This document shows, one piece after another, positions 1 to 9,466 of a stretch of 64,000 nt of DNA. Every line of letters begins with the position of its first letter. Within the stretch, counting starts at the first letter, position 1. The DNA is from Pratylenchus scribneri (taxonomy: Eukaryota > Nematoda > Chromadorea > Rhabditida > Pratylenchidae): positions 248,001 through 312,000 of the forward strand of contig JAQSEB010000185.1 in the NCBI GenBank assembly GCA_030063045.1, in the 5' to 3' direction. A model generated the notes under the pieces. That model searched no databases, was not told where the DNA came from, and saw only the letters and a list, made by a program, of their open reading frames with translations. The translations under genes and the position numbers were made by a program.

Positions 1-476
1 AATTTTTCAACTTGAACTTAAAAAATCAAAGCCCATTCTCAAAAAATGAATTGATGACGAATTTCCGGACCACAGAAGAAAAAGCCAATATGAATCGCGC
101 AGTATATTTTATTCCGAGTTGAATGAAAGGAAAAGACGGTAAAAGAAAATGGAAGAGCAAAAATTTGTCGAAAAAAATGGATGACCAACGGCAAATAATT
201 AAATTTCCAACCAACCAAATTTGGAAATGGAAAAAAGTGTGGAAAAAAGGCCACCTGCTGCACCTTTCGTCAGTCAATTTTATTAGGCCAATTAATGGAA
301 TCACAAAAATCTTTGTGCTTTTTCTCCAAATGAATTCATTTTTAACCGCATCATTAATTAATAAAAAATCGAGGCGAATTCTATATGGGCCAAATTTAAT
401 TTCCTTTTGATAAGGGAGGGTGGAAGAAGGTGGCAAAATTAAATTATTCCCTCTGCTCTAATGTCAGATAAATGAG
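1..476. other. intergenic, no gene seen
   Basis: This AT-rich stretch has only overlapping short reading frames on both strands, with no recognisable domain and no splice pattern. I see nothing functional in it. It ends at the target-site duplication of the hAT element. Confidence 0.6.
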
Positions 477-512
477 GTCAAAAACAGGGATGAGCGCAAT
501 GGCAAAAGCTGC

Positions 513-635
513 CGAACGCAAAACGCAAAACGCAATGCGTTCAAAAATTTTTTTTACGCAAAACGCAAAACGCAACGCAACGGCCTAAAACGGACGCAAT
601 AACGCAAAACGCAAAACGCAAAACGCAATGGTCAA
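513..635. repeat. left subterminal ACGCAAA repeat cluster of the hAT element
   Basis: The motif ACGCAAA recurs about a dozen times here. A matching cluster lies near the other end at 1583-1680. In hAT elements, repeated subterminal motifs bind the BED finger of the transposase. That role is inferred for this copy. Confidence 0.75.
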
Positions 636-724
636 AAAATTAATTTTATTCAAATAAATTTTCATATTCCAAATACAAATGTCTTCTATCATTTAAATTA
701 TCATAATTCAATTTCTTCCATCAT

Positions 725-1306
725 TTAAATTTTCTTTATTCGATTCTCTTCCATTTTTCCATCAAGAATTAAAAGATTGTGGTGTAGAAAAAGTTGCTTT
801 TCAAAATTTTCAGCCGATAAATTCTTTCTTAAATCAGTCAATATTAATTTTGCAGTGGAGAAAAGCCGTTCAGACTCGGCACTTGTGGCCGGTGCACTGT
901 GATATTTGTAGACCTATTTTATTCCATTATAAAACTAAAAAAGGCAAAATTTTACCAATGATTTCAATCGAGGATATTTTGAACTATTAATCGGGTCATT
1001 CCAAAATCCAGATGCATTTGCATAAGATTTATCCCTTGGCCGACTCAAATAATCCTCTACTTCCTTCAAATTTCGTTTGATTGAGTTGTTTTTAGATTTC
1101 TCGGCTGCCGATTGCACCGCTTTTCGTTGACTCTGTTCTTTTTCCAACAAATTTTGATATTGAACTTCATGATTTTTTTCCAAATGATTGCGCAGTGTTG
1201 TTGTGGAAGAAGTTGATTTATGTGGATGGGAATAATTGCAAAATAAACACGAAGCCACATCATTTTCGATCAGAAAATAAGCATTATATTTACTTTTACT
1301 AGCCAT
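725..1306 (-). CDS. BED zinc-finger / hAT dimerisation mini-protein (deleted transposase)
   Basis: This gene lies inside the hAT element. Exon 1 (1306-956) starts at an ATG. It encodes a BED-type zinc finger near residues 18-45, with the Cys pair in CLFC followed by HLEKNH. A 42-base GT-AG intron joins it in phase to exon 2 (913-725), giving about 179 residues. Exon 2 carries the hAT C-terminal block, visible as PATSAESERLFS followed by LRKNL. Full hAT transposases are several times longer and have a DDE catalytic core between these two parts, which is absent here. The product could bind element ends and dimerise but not cut, so it might act as a repressor. That role is inferred, and it may simply be a decayed transposase. 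Confidence 0.75.
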
Positions 1307-1582
1307 TTTATCTAAAATTTTAAAGGAACATTGGGAAATTTTTATAGCAAAAATAATCAGTATTATGTGTGGTTGTGGAGTGTGGAGTAGGAGTGTGGAA
1401 TGTGAATAATGATGTAAGCCAAATATTCGTTATCTTTTCACAAATCGTAACAATATCGTGCCATTTCATCCATCCCCTACACAATTTATTTATTTTATTT
1501 CATTACTCTCTCAATTTTACTCCTTTCCTTCTTTCATCCATTAAAATCCAACACAAAAAATATTTTGCATACATTTAAATTT

Positions 1583-1680
1583 TGCGTTTTTTTGCGTTAA
1601 TTTTCCCATTTTTACGCAAAACGCAAAACGAAACGCAATGGCCAAAAATGAACGCAATTAACGCAAAACGCAAAACGCAA
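1583..1680. repeat. right subterminal ACGCAAA repeat cluster of the hAT element
   Basis: This is the counterpart of the left cluster. It holds repeated ACGCAAA copies and one TTTGCGT stretch, ending directly at the right terminal inverted repeat. Confidence 0.7.
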
Positions 1681-1777
1681 TGCGCTCATCCCTGGTCAAA
1701 AATCGGAGATTGGAATTCGAATACAGCCAAGCATTTCTCATTAGTAAAGGCAAACCAATTGAATACTGGGGCCATTC

Positions 1778-2082
1778 TTTTGGCCATAACTCAACTCAAC
1801 AAAGTAAGTAACCAATTCAGGAAGGCGATATGCTATTAGAAAGCCCTAAAGGTTCTTTAAAAAGTGGCCAAATAATTTTTTTTCATTTAAAACATTTTAT
1901 AAAATAAGCGGCTTTTTTCCTTTACAAATTCGGGTTTATTACACTCAAAGACATGTAACTTTTTTTTATTTCTAAATTTTATAAAATATAAAGTAGCCAA
2001 ATTGTAGAAGACACTTTCGGCTTTCCAATGGTATATCGCCTTCCCAGATTGGCTATTGCCTCGTTGAGATATGGGCCAAAAA
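1778..2082. repeat. foldback repeat family, copy 1
   Basis: The copy starts with TTTGGCCATAACTCAAC and ends with GTTGAGATATGGGCCAAAA, which are inverted versions of each other. Inner arms carry AGGCGATATGC and its complement. About twenty related copies occur in this window. The hAT element lies 80 bases to its left. Confidence 0.85.
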
Positions 2083-2981
2083 CTGATGCATCAAGGCGGT
2101 ACTCAATTTCCCATACTGTAGTGTAAAGGATAATTTTAAAAATGTAAAAATTGGCGTTTTGTTTATTCAGACAAAAAATCCAAATTATTCTGCCACGCTT
2201 TGTTTCTTTATGTTTTCTATTTCTCTTTTCTTCCTTCTCTCCCGCACGCTTCTTCCAATTTTATTGACAGAAAAAAAAAGGCGACTCGATTTTATTTATT
2301 GCTTATTTGCGGATGATGGAGAGCCTGCTTTTCTCTGTGGGAAAAAAGCTCACGAGGGCTCATAAAAGTAAGCAGGCGAGCGGCCGAATCCACCAGCAGC
2401 ATATTTCTCCAATTTTCCAAATCAATTTATCTTTTTTTTTCTCTTGTTTACCCGGAATTTTACACGAAAAAAATCATGATGGAAGTGTTGGATTGACACT
2501 TGACTCGATGCGCCCGAAGAGCGCGGGCGGCCATAAGAGCATTTTCTCGATATTTTTTGTTGATTTCCATTTCATTTTTGCCCAGCCCCTCGCGTATTTG
2601 TATGTATCACGTGCATTGAATGCGAGCGTATCTCCCCCCTGGGGAATTGTTTATTAAAACGCCGAGGAGCGAGGACCCCCCTTCTCCATTTCCCCCATTT
2701 TCATTATTATTATTCCGCCCTCAATTCAATTCCAAATTTGGGAACAGGAAGAGATGAGGGGAAAATTAGTCAAATTAGCATATGATTAAAACAGAATTAA
2801 AAATTAAAAGGGAATATGATGGACGGAAAAAGGGCGATTAAATTAAAAATTATGGTCACGAAACCGCGAACTTTACATAAATAAATATAAATAATTCCAC
2901 TTCATTTCAGCTCCAATTTTAATCATCAAAAGGATTATATAATTTATCATCAATTATCAGCATCATAATTATTTAATTATT
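2083..2981. other. intergenic region upstream of CNOT9
   Basis: This region is AT-rich with pyrimidine tracts. A 117-codon open frame at 2307-2657 has no recognisable domain and biased composition, so I do not call it a gene. The promoter of CNOT9 should lie here, but no clear element can be named. Confidence 0.5.
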
Positions 2982-4747
2982 ATGGAAAATTCTTTATCGC
3001 CAAGCGTGGTTACGACAGCCCAATCCTCTTCGCAAATCAAGGACGAGAAGGAGGAGAAACGTGTCGAGCAAATTTGCCAATGGATACAGGACTTGGGGGA
3101 CCATGAAAAACGGGAAAATGCCTTGCTAGAGATCAGGTTTTCATCCTATAAAATCAAATTCGCTCATAAATGTTTGGTTCAGTAAGCGCAGAGAATCGGT
3201 GGAGGATTTGGCCGTCTGGCTATGGTATTCTTACGGGACAGTGAGGTTTATTTCGGTCAATGATGAATGTTTTGTAATTGTCCAAATTGCAGTGTACTCC
3301 TCCAGGAGATCATCTCCATCTACCCGTACATCTTGCCGCCAACCCTCACTGCCCTCCAATCGAATCGAGTGTGCAACGCGTTGGCCCTGATGCAGTGCAT
3401 TGCCTCACACAAAGATACTCGCAAACAATTCCTAGAAGGTTTGTGAACACATAATTTTTATTGGTAAAATTTATTAGGGTTTTTGGGCCATCTTAAGGTT
3501 TTTGGGTCATCTTAAGGTTTTTGGGCCATCTTAAGGTTTTTGGGTCATCTTAAGGTTTTTGGGTGTTTTTTATTCCAAATACTTTATTTCGGTTAGAAAT
3601 GCACTGTAGAAAGAATATATAAACTTTTACCCAGCCCAAAATACATTCCCTTGGGCGGTTTCGACCCTTGACCTACTAAATTTCATCCACTCTCGGATCT
3701 AGGTCGAAAAATTATTGAATTTAGTAAAAACTTCAACCATAGCCAGCCTAAATTTATCGGTCTAATCTCTAATGATGCATTCCCACAATTTGCAGCAAAA
3801 ATTCCACTGTACCTCTATCCATACCTGCACACCACCAACGATTCTCGGCCATTCGAATACCTCCGGCTCACATCGCTGGGCGTTTTGGGTGCACTGGTGA
3901 AGACGGACGAGAAGGATGTGATCAAATTTCTGCTCTCAACCGAAATTATTCCACTTTGCCTTCGCATAATGGAGCAAGGGACGGAACTGTCGCGCACGGT
4001 GGCCACTTTCATTCTTCAGGTTTTTTTTCTGGTAAACCCAAACCCAAAAATGGCAAAATTCCCTTTCCAGAAAGTACTTTTGGACGACATTGGCCTTTCC
4101 TACGTCTGTCAAACCTATGAACGCTTTTCCCATGTGGCAATGGTTTTGGTGAGTTTTTGGATTTTTAATAGAAAAATTGAATTAAAATTTGACATTTTTA
4201 GGGCAAAATGGTCATCCAATTGAGTAAGGAGCCGTCGCCTCGGCTGCTGAAACATTTGATCCGTTGCTATCATCGCCTTTCCGAGAATAGCCGAGCGTTG
4301 CAAGCACTCAACCAATGTCTGCCAGATCAACTCAAGGATGAAACATTCAAAGCGCTGCTCGATCAGGTTTTCAGTCAAATTCATGAATAAAGCAAATAAA
4401 AATAATGTTTTGTTGAATTTTGAGCATTTTATTTCATGTTTTTGGACTTTTTTACTTGTTTTACGAATTTTGGCACTATTTTCGAGGAAAATTTCACTAG
4501 AAAAATTCAATAAAACTAAAAATTGCATTTTTTAAAGTTATCTAAATCTAAACCTATAAATCTTAAAAAAAGGGAGCTATTTTACGACCTAAAAATCCAT
4601 TCTCTTTAGTTATAAATTAAACTAATATTAAATTTGAGTCTAGCCGTGATAACCAAAAATTAATTTATTTTTTTTTTCTTTTAGGATCGTCCAACCAAGC
4701 ATTGGTGGAAAATGCTGATGAAGAATTTGAATCTGCCGGTCGAATGA
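2982..4747 (+). CDS. ntl-9: CCR4-NOT complex subunit 9 (CNOT9/RCD1)
   Basis: CNOT9 is the armadillo-repeat subunit of the CCR4-NOT deadenylase that docks regulators to the complex. Seven exons fit: 2982-3136, 3183-3245, 3293-3438, 3796-4019, 4071-4148, 4202-4366 and 4685-4747. All junctions are in phase and mostly have short introns. The product closely follows the animal protein throughout, for example [34 protein letters not shown] and [10 protein letters not shown]. The last exon ends in [14 protein letters not shown], matching the family C-terminus. Reading on past exon 6 into the intron gives a short alternative tail of nine codons and a stop that overlaps AATAAA, so an alternative 3' end is possible. 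The next gene, SNF8, is convergent. The identification is secure. Confidence 0.95.
3474..3567 (+). repeat. 20-bp tandem repeat in CNOT9 intron 3
   Basis: Four to five units of GGTTTTTGGGCCATCTTAA follow one another, alternating GGGCC and GGGTC variants. This makes intron 3 longer than its neighbours. Confidence 0.9.
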
Positions 4748-5433
4748 CAATAATGCGAGGATGCGGAATGAGGAATTTATATAATATTATTTAATTACAG
4801 AGAAATTTGTATATTATTTTTGGAAGTGGAAATGATGGATAAATATTTTTGTCAAAAACACAATTTTGTTTACATTTGGGATTTTGATATGAAGGATTCG
4901 TAGCTGGCTTAGAAATTAAATTAATTATTAATCGAAACTTGCGGCCGCCCTTACTTTACTAAAAATTAATTTTGTAATTGTCTAGTAACCATCCTCGAAT
5001 ATTATAAAGTCTATTTTATATTAGCCTAAATCCCAAGTCGTACACTTTCCAAATCTTTCTAGAACCTTAATGTTCAGCATCCTTTGTGGAATGAATTTAT
5101 TACATCATTAATAAGTAATTAGCATAATATTCGCTTCTTTCAATATTCCCAAAATATTGATTTTATTGGGAGCCTATACACTTGCTAAATAAGCTCAAAT
5201 CAGTAACAATCAATCGATATAAGAATAAAAATTTATTTTTATTTTAAAGTTAAAAAATTGTAGAAAATCCATACAAAAATAAATATATTTGTCTGATTAG
5301 GTTAATATATGATTGCATGATCCATGTGGGTAAAATGGTATACATACAAAATGATGGTGAATTATATTAATGTGTTGAGTAATAATTCGGTGGTTTTCGC
5401 GCATTCTTCTGTCATTCATTCATCATTCATTGT
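4748..5433. other. convergent intergenic spacer between CNOT9 and SNF8
   Basis: This AT-rich DNA lies between two 3' ends. AATAAA-like signals occur on both strands, for example near 4840 and 5277. No coding potential is visible. Confidence 0.6.
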
Positions 5434-7780
5434 TCACTTCAAACTGACTGAGGCCGAGAGCATACTGGCCGATTCACTTCCGGCTCCTCCCATTCCCAAA
5501 ACATTATTATTGTTATTTCCGCCACCTCCAATGGAGAATTGTTGTTCCAAAAACAGGGATGGGAACCAGTATTGGACGGTTGCGTCGGCCGACTGCCCGT
5601 CAAGCCATGCCATCTCGCCCTTGACCAGCCGTTCCAGCACTCGATTCGCCCGTTGGCCATCCCATCGCAATTGGTCACAAATCAGTTCCCGGCTGACATA
5701 GCCACCGGTCTCCTCGGCCAGCTGGAGCACTCGGGTATCGTCTAGGCTCAGTTCACCGGGCACCGATTGCACCAGGAAACGATCGCCGCCGAGGGTGTGC
5801 AGTTCAAAGCCATGGCCAAGGACTTTCAGCTTTTTGACCGCTCGGATCACGTCATCACTGAAAAGAAAAGGGAAAGAGGGGAGAATTAGTTGATATGTGT
5901 TGGAGTCCTGGTGCTCTACCTCGAATTTGAGAGCCAAGGACGAAGACCAACAGGGGAAAATTGAAAACAAACTCGTTGATTGTAGCTCTGGAATTGAGCT
6001 CAGAATGAGTTGGATTTGTCGGAGCCTTACGGCGATGAGGATAATCCAACGATGATTTGAAAACTTGTATCGAATTGTTCAAATTACCCTTCGATTTTGG
6101 TAATTTGAATCTAGATGATTTAAAAACTTGAAACGAATTGTTCAAATTACTTTTCGATTTTTGTAATTTGAATTTAGAATCTTAGATCGTAGAAATTGAG
6201 TGGACCTAGACTCTTTTGAAGTAGAAATTGAATTTAGTTTTTCTTTATTTTATTCAACAAACTCGAAATGGATGAGTGAAGAATGCAAAAAAAGTAAAAA
6301 AGGTTCGTTACACAAAGAAAAATTTTGATTTATATATCCGAAAAGTATGGGGGATTTAACAACAAAAGATTAAATAAAAATAACAAAGTAGATAAGGGGA
6401 AGGGATGTTGGGGATTTGGTGAGTTGCCCATCGTTTGTTGAAATTGCCATCCATCCCAATGCCATGCCACCAATGGAAAAATGCCAAAGCCGAGCCATGT
6501 CCGATCAAAAGGCGACCATCCAACCAATGAAGAAGAGTGAAGAAGAGGGCAAACTGGACCAAGGCAAAGGCAACAGGCAAGGCGGCACATTGGACGGCTG
6601 AAAAGGGTAGGCAATCACATAATCTCGCTCAGGAAAAAATTTCTCCAACTAATCCCAAAAATTTGATCCAAAATCTTCCCTCATCATTTTAGCATTTTTA
6701 CGTTTTTGGTCATTGGTCTTTAGAAAAATTGTTGGGTTCAAAAAATTGAACGCAACAATATGTTTTGGAGTTAATTTTGGAAATTGATTATTGTATTTTT
6801 CTATTTTTAAGTCAATTGGCTTATATTTTCGGTAATTGTCTCTCTAATCTCTGGGGTGGGCTATTGTGAGAGTATAGGTTTAGGCTTCCAATATAAAATA
6901 TATGGTTTTTTAGCAATCAAAAACGAATTAACTTATTTTGAAAACCTCATCAGCTTCTAGGAAATCCAATAATACTTAAGAATAAGCTCATTCGATTTGA
7001 CAGAGTCAGTCTATTTTATTTATGAAATGTTAATAAACCTGCTTTGAAAAGCTGAACCATTGTCCAAACCCAAACTGATTTTAGTTGGCTAACTTGTAAC
7101 TTCTTTTGCCTAATCTTATTTAAGGTTTTAAATTGAAATTTAATAGTTTGAATCGATGCTGAACCGAACAAGCTTATTTCAAGTCTCCAAATTGCCTTCT
7201 AGGAGCCAAGATTTCGATAGCAAAGATTTATTGTTTATGGATGGACTAACTGTGAGATTGGCTCCTTGCGCGTTTTGGACCGGGATCGCAACAATCGATT
7301 CCGTAGCTCATCCACCGTGATCAGCCCACCATTCATGTGACTTGTGGACATGCAAACTTCGATGATTTGAATGGCCAGCTCATAGTAGAAATTGCCAAAG
7401 CCGAGTTTTTCTGTCCAGAATCCTTTGCTGGCTTTAATATATATTACAAATTAATCCAAAAAACAATTTTCAAAAAGCTTACAAGCCAATGGGTCGACTC
7501 CAACGGTGACGCACATTTCTTGGAAATAACGCCGGAATTGTGCATTTCTTCGAATCTCCTCCCGATGTTTATGGGCAAATTCCTCCAATTTTGTTGTGAA
7601 GCTATCCAATTGATCAGAAAAATGTTTTAATTGTTCGCCAGCCAACTGATTGCCTTTCTCTTGGAATTTTGCCTGCCAATTAGTTTTCAATTTTATTTGA
7701 AGTTTTTGTTTAATTTAAACCTGAATATCCTTGTTTTTATGCACAGCACCAACTCCAATTGCTCGCCTCCGTGAAGCCAT
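5434..7780 (-). CDS. snf8: ESCRT-II subunit SNF8/VPS22 (EAP30)
   Basis: SNF8 is the winged-helix core subunit of ESCRT-II, which sorts ubiquitinated membrane proteins into multivesicular endosomes. Four exons on the minus strand fit in phase: 7780-7721, 7672-7483, 7431-7251 and 5857-5434, giving 284 residues against about 258 in human. Family landmarks are the N-terminal RRRAIGVGAVHK, then EEFAHKHREEIRRN, GVDPLA, FYYELAIQIIEVC and NGGLIT. The last exon has DDVIRAVKKLKVLG, FLVQSVPGEL and AWLDGQS. Beyond the family core the tail is rich in Gly, Asn and Ser, which is unusual. Intron 3 is 1.4 kb while the others are about 50 bases. The identification is secure; only the exact tail is uncertain. 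Confidence 0.95.
6047..6182. repeat. tandem duplication (about 68-bp unit) in SNF8 intron 3
   Basis: Two near-identical units each contain GAATTGTTCAAATTAC followed by TTCGATTTTGGTAATTTGAA, or TTTTGT in the second unit. It is a simple local duplication with no coding content. Confidence 0.8.
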
Positions 7781-8658
7781 AATAAATTTTATAATCTTAA
7801 AAATGAGAATGAATAAAACGATTGAATTCAGATTGTGGAGGATTAAAATCTAATCCGAAAATATGGATGGGGAATTATAAAAATCATCGTTATACGTAGG
7901 GGCTTATTTCTTCCTCTAATTCGGCTTATTTTAGCCTCAAATTTTGGAATGGTTTTTTAATTTAAAAGTATAATATACCACTCGATAGCCCACAAAAAAA
8001 TCTATTAAATGAAGTTTAGATCACTTAAATTGGCCCATTGGCCACAGAGTTATGGCCAAAAAACACATTATCACAAAAATGGCCATAACTCAACAAAATT
8101 TTGGCCAAGCCCCTAGTTAGAGAGGGAAAAATAAGCTTTTCCTTTTTCGTTATCGTTACGATCGAATTAAATGTTAATTGTTAACCAGTTAACAACTTAT
8201 TTTGGCACTTTTTAATAATTAAAAAAAATTAATAAAATAATAAAAAAATGAATAATTGTCCCAAAGAGAAGAGAGACAATGTTTGAAAAAGAAAAAAAGA
8301 TTTTTTCACATTCACTCACGGTTTTCACTTCACTTCACATTTTCATTCACATTCACATTCACAAGTCACAAATATTTATTTGTCTTGTCGTGATTTGCTC
8401 AGTAAAGTTAATTCTCCTAAAACTGAAATGAATAGTGCAAAAATAAACTTTCAATTAATGCATTCAAATTCAAAGAATTTCCATTACTTTTTAAGGATTT
8501 GAGGATTTCTCCTCATCCAAAATTTTTCAATAGGAATTTAGCACAAATTATTTTTTGACCTATATCCATTATAAATATGAATTCATTTTATTTTAGCTTT
8601 CAAAAGTTAAATTTATTAAAATATTCATCACCTTTCGCCAATACTTCTTCATTAAAAA
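7781..8658. other. divergent spacer between SNF8 and the next gene
   Basis: The 5' ends of two genes face away from this spacer, so both promoters should lie here. It holds a minimal foldback palindrome at 8047-8091 and a run of TTCACA-type repeats around 8310-8370. No further gene is seen. Confidence 0.55.
8047..8091. repeat. minimal palindrome made of the foldback-family termini
   Basis: The arms GAGTTATGGCC and GGCCATAACTC are perfect 11-bp inverted repeats around a 23-base loop. They match the outer ends of the 295-bp foldback family brought together without its interior. Confidence 0.8.
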
Positions 8659-9256
8659 ATGACAACATTGAGGTAAAAACTTTTTTCCATTAAAAAATAG
8701 ATTCATTAATTTAGCAATGGAACCAGTCCAGTGGACCTCACAAATTTGACTGTGGATGAGGTGGCGAAGTTGCTTCCAATCATCGATGAAAAGGCGTTGA
8801 ACTACATCAGGAAAATGCTGCCGATCGAGACTGAGGACCCCATTCTTGTTCTCAATTACGTCAACACTAATCAAATGCAATGGCAATGGAACGATCAGAC
8901 GAAGCAGCAGGTGGCAAATGCTTTGGTTTGTGATCATTTTTACCTTTTTTATTTCTCAATTCCCATTGATTCAGACCGCCCACGGTGGACTTCAAATCAG
9001 TTCTGGCCCATATTGCATCCGATTCGCTACTCTCGCGGACTTGCTTCATGCCAAGGTTCATGTCAAAAACATCGTTCCTTGGGCCTTCAATCTCTCACCG
9101 GCCGGTGCTCAACATATCAATGCAACTTACCAACCCAACGTGCCGGCTGTTGCAACCAATGAAATGATCCGCACCGATGTCATCTCATTTTATTCCGAGC
9201 AGTCTCGCGGCATGGCATTGACCGTCGCATTGGACATCCATTTCTTCCAGGATTAA
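8659..9256 (+). CDS. unrecognised protein of 168 residues
   Basis: I do not recognise this protein. A three-exon model fits: 8659-8672, 8715-8925 and 8975-9256, with a 42-base first intron and a 49-base second. Exon 1 is only 14 bases, ATG ACA ACA TTG AG, and is the least certain part; without it exon 2 has no in-frame ATG. The N-terminal half is predicted acidic and helical (TNLTVDEVAKLLPIIDEKAL). The C-terminal half is richer in small and hydrophobic residues (AHGGLQISSGPYCIRFATLA) and ends in FFQD. No signal peptide or membrane segment is seen. AATAAA follows near 9348. The uninterrupted phase across both introns and the high third-position GC in exons 2 and 3 argue for a real gene. Confidence 0.7.
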
Positions 9257-9466
9257 AGAACCGGAGAAGACAGGAAGAACATATTTATTGTTGATTAAAA
9301 TTCAAAGGGTTAAATGTTCTCATCAAATTTCACATAAATTTTATTTTGAATAAAAATTCTGACTTAATTTCTTTCCAAATTTATACAAAAATATTTCATA
9401 AATCAATCTTGCTATTAAATACTTTTCATTCCGTATTATCCAATTTCAAGCTATACAAAGTACAAA

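Larger units (their letters stand above)
485..1694 (-). mobile_element. hAT-family DNA transposon, internally deleted, with intact ends
   Basis: The element has perfect 14-bp terminal inverted repeats, CAGGGATGAGCGCA at 485-498 and its reverse complement at 1681-1694. It is flanked by an exact 8-bp target-site duplication, GTCAAAAA, at 477-484 and 1695-1702. A CAGGG-type terminus with an 8-bp duplication is the hallmark of the hAT superfamily. Inside, on the minus strand, is a short spliced gene with a BED zinc finger and a hAT C-terminal dimerisation domain. The catalytic middle of the transposase is missing, so the copy should be non-autonomous. Perfect ends and duplication suggest recent insertion. 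The family call is strong; the age is inferred. Confidence 0.93.

Noticed and set aside
2307..2657. 116-codon plus-strand frame before CNOT9
   Set aside because: Biased composition, no domain and no supporting splice sites.
6330..6614. Overlapping 94- and 74-codon minus frames inside SNF8 intron 3
   Set aside because: No family resemblance, frames overlap on both strands, and no splice or start context supports a nested gene.
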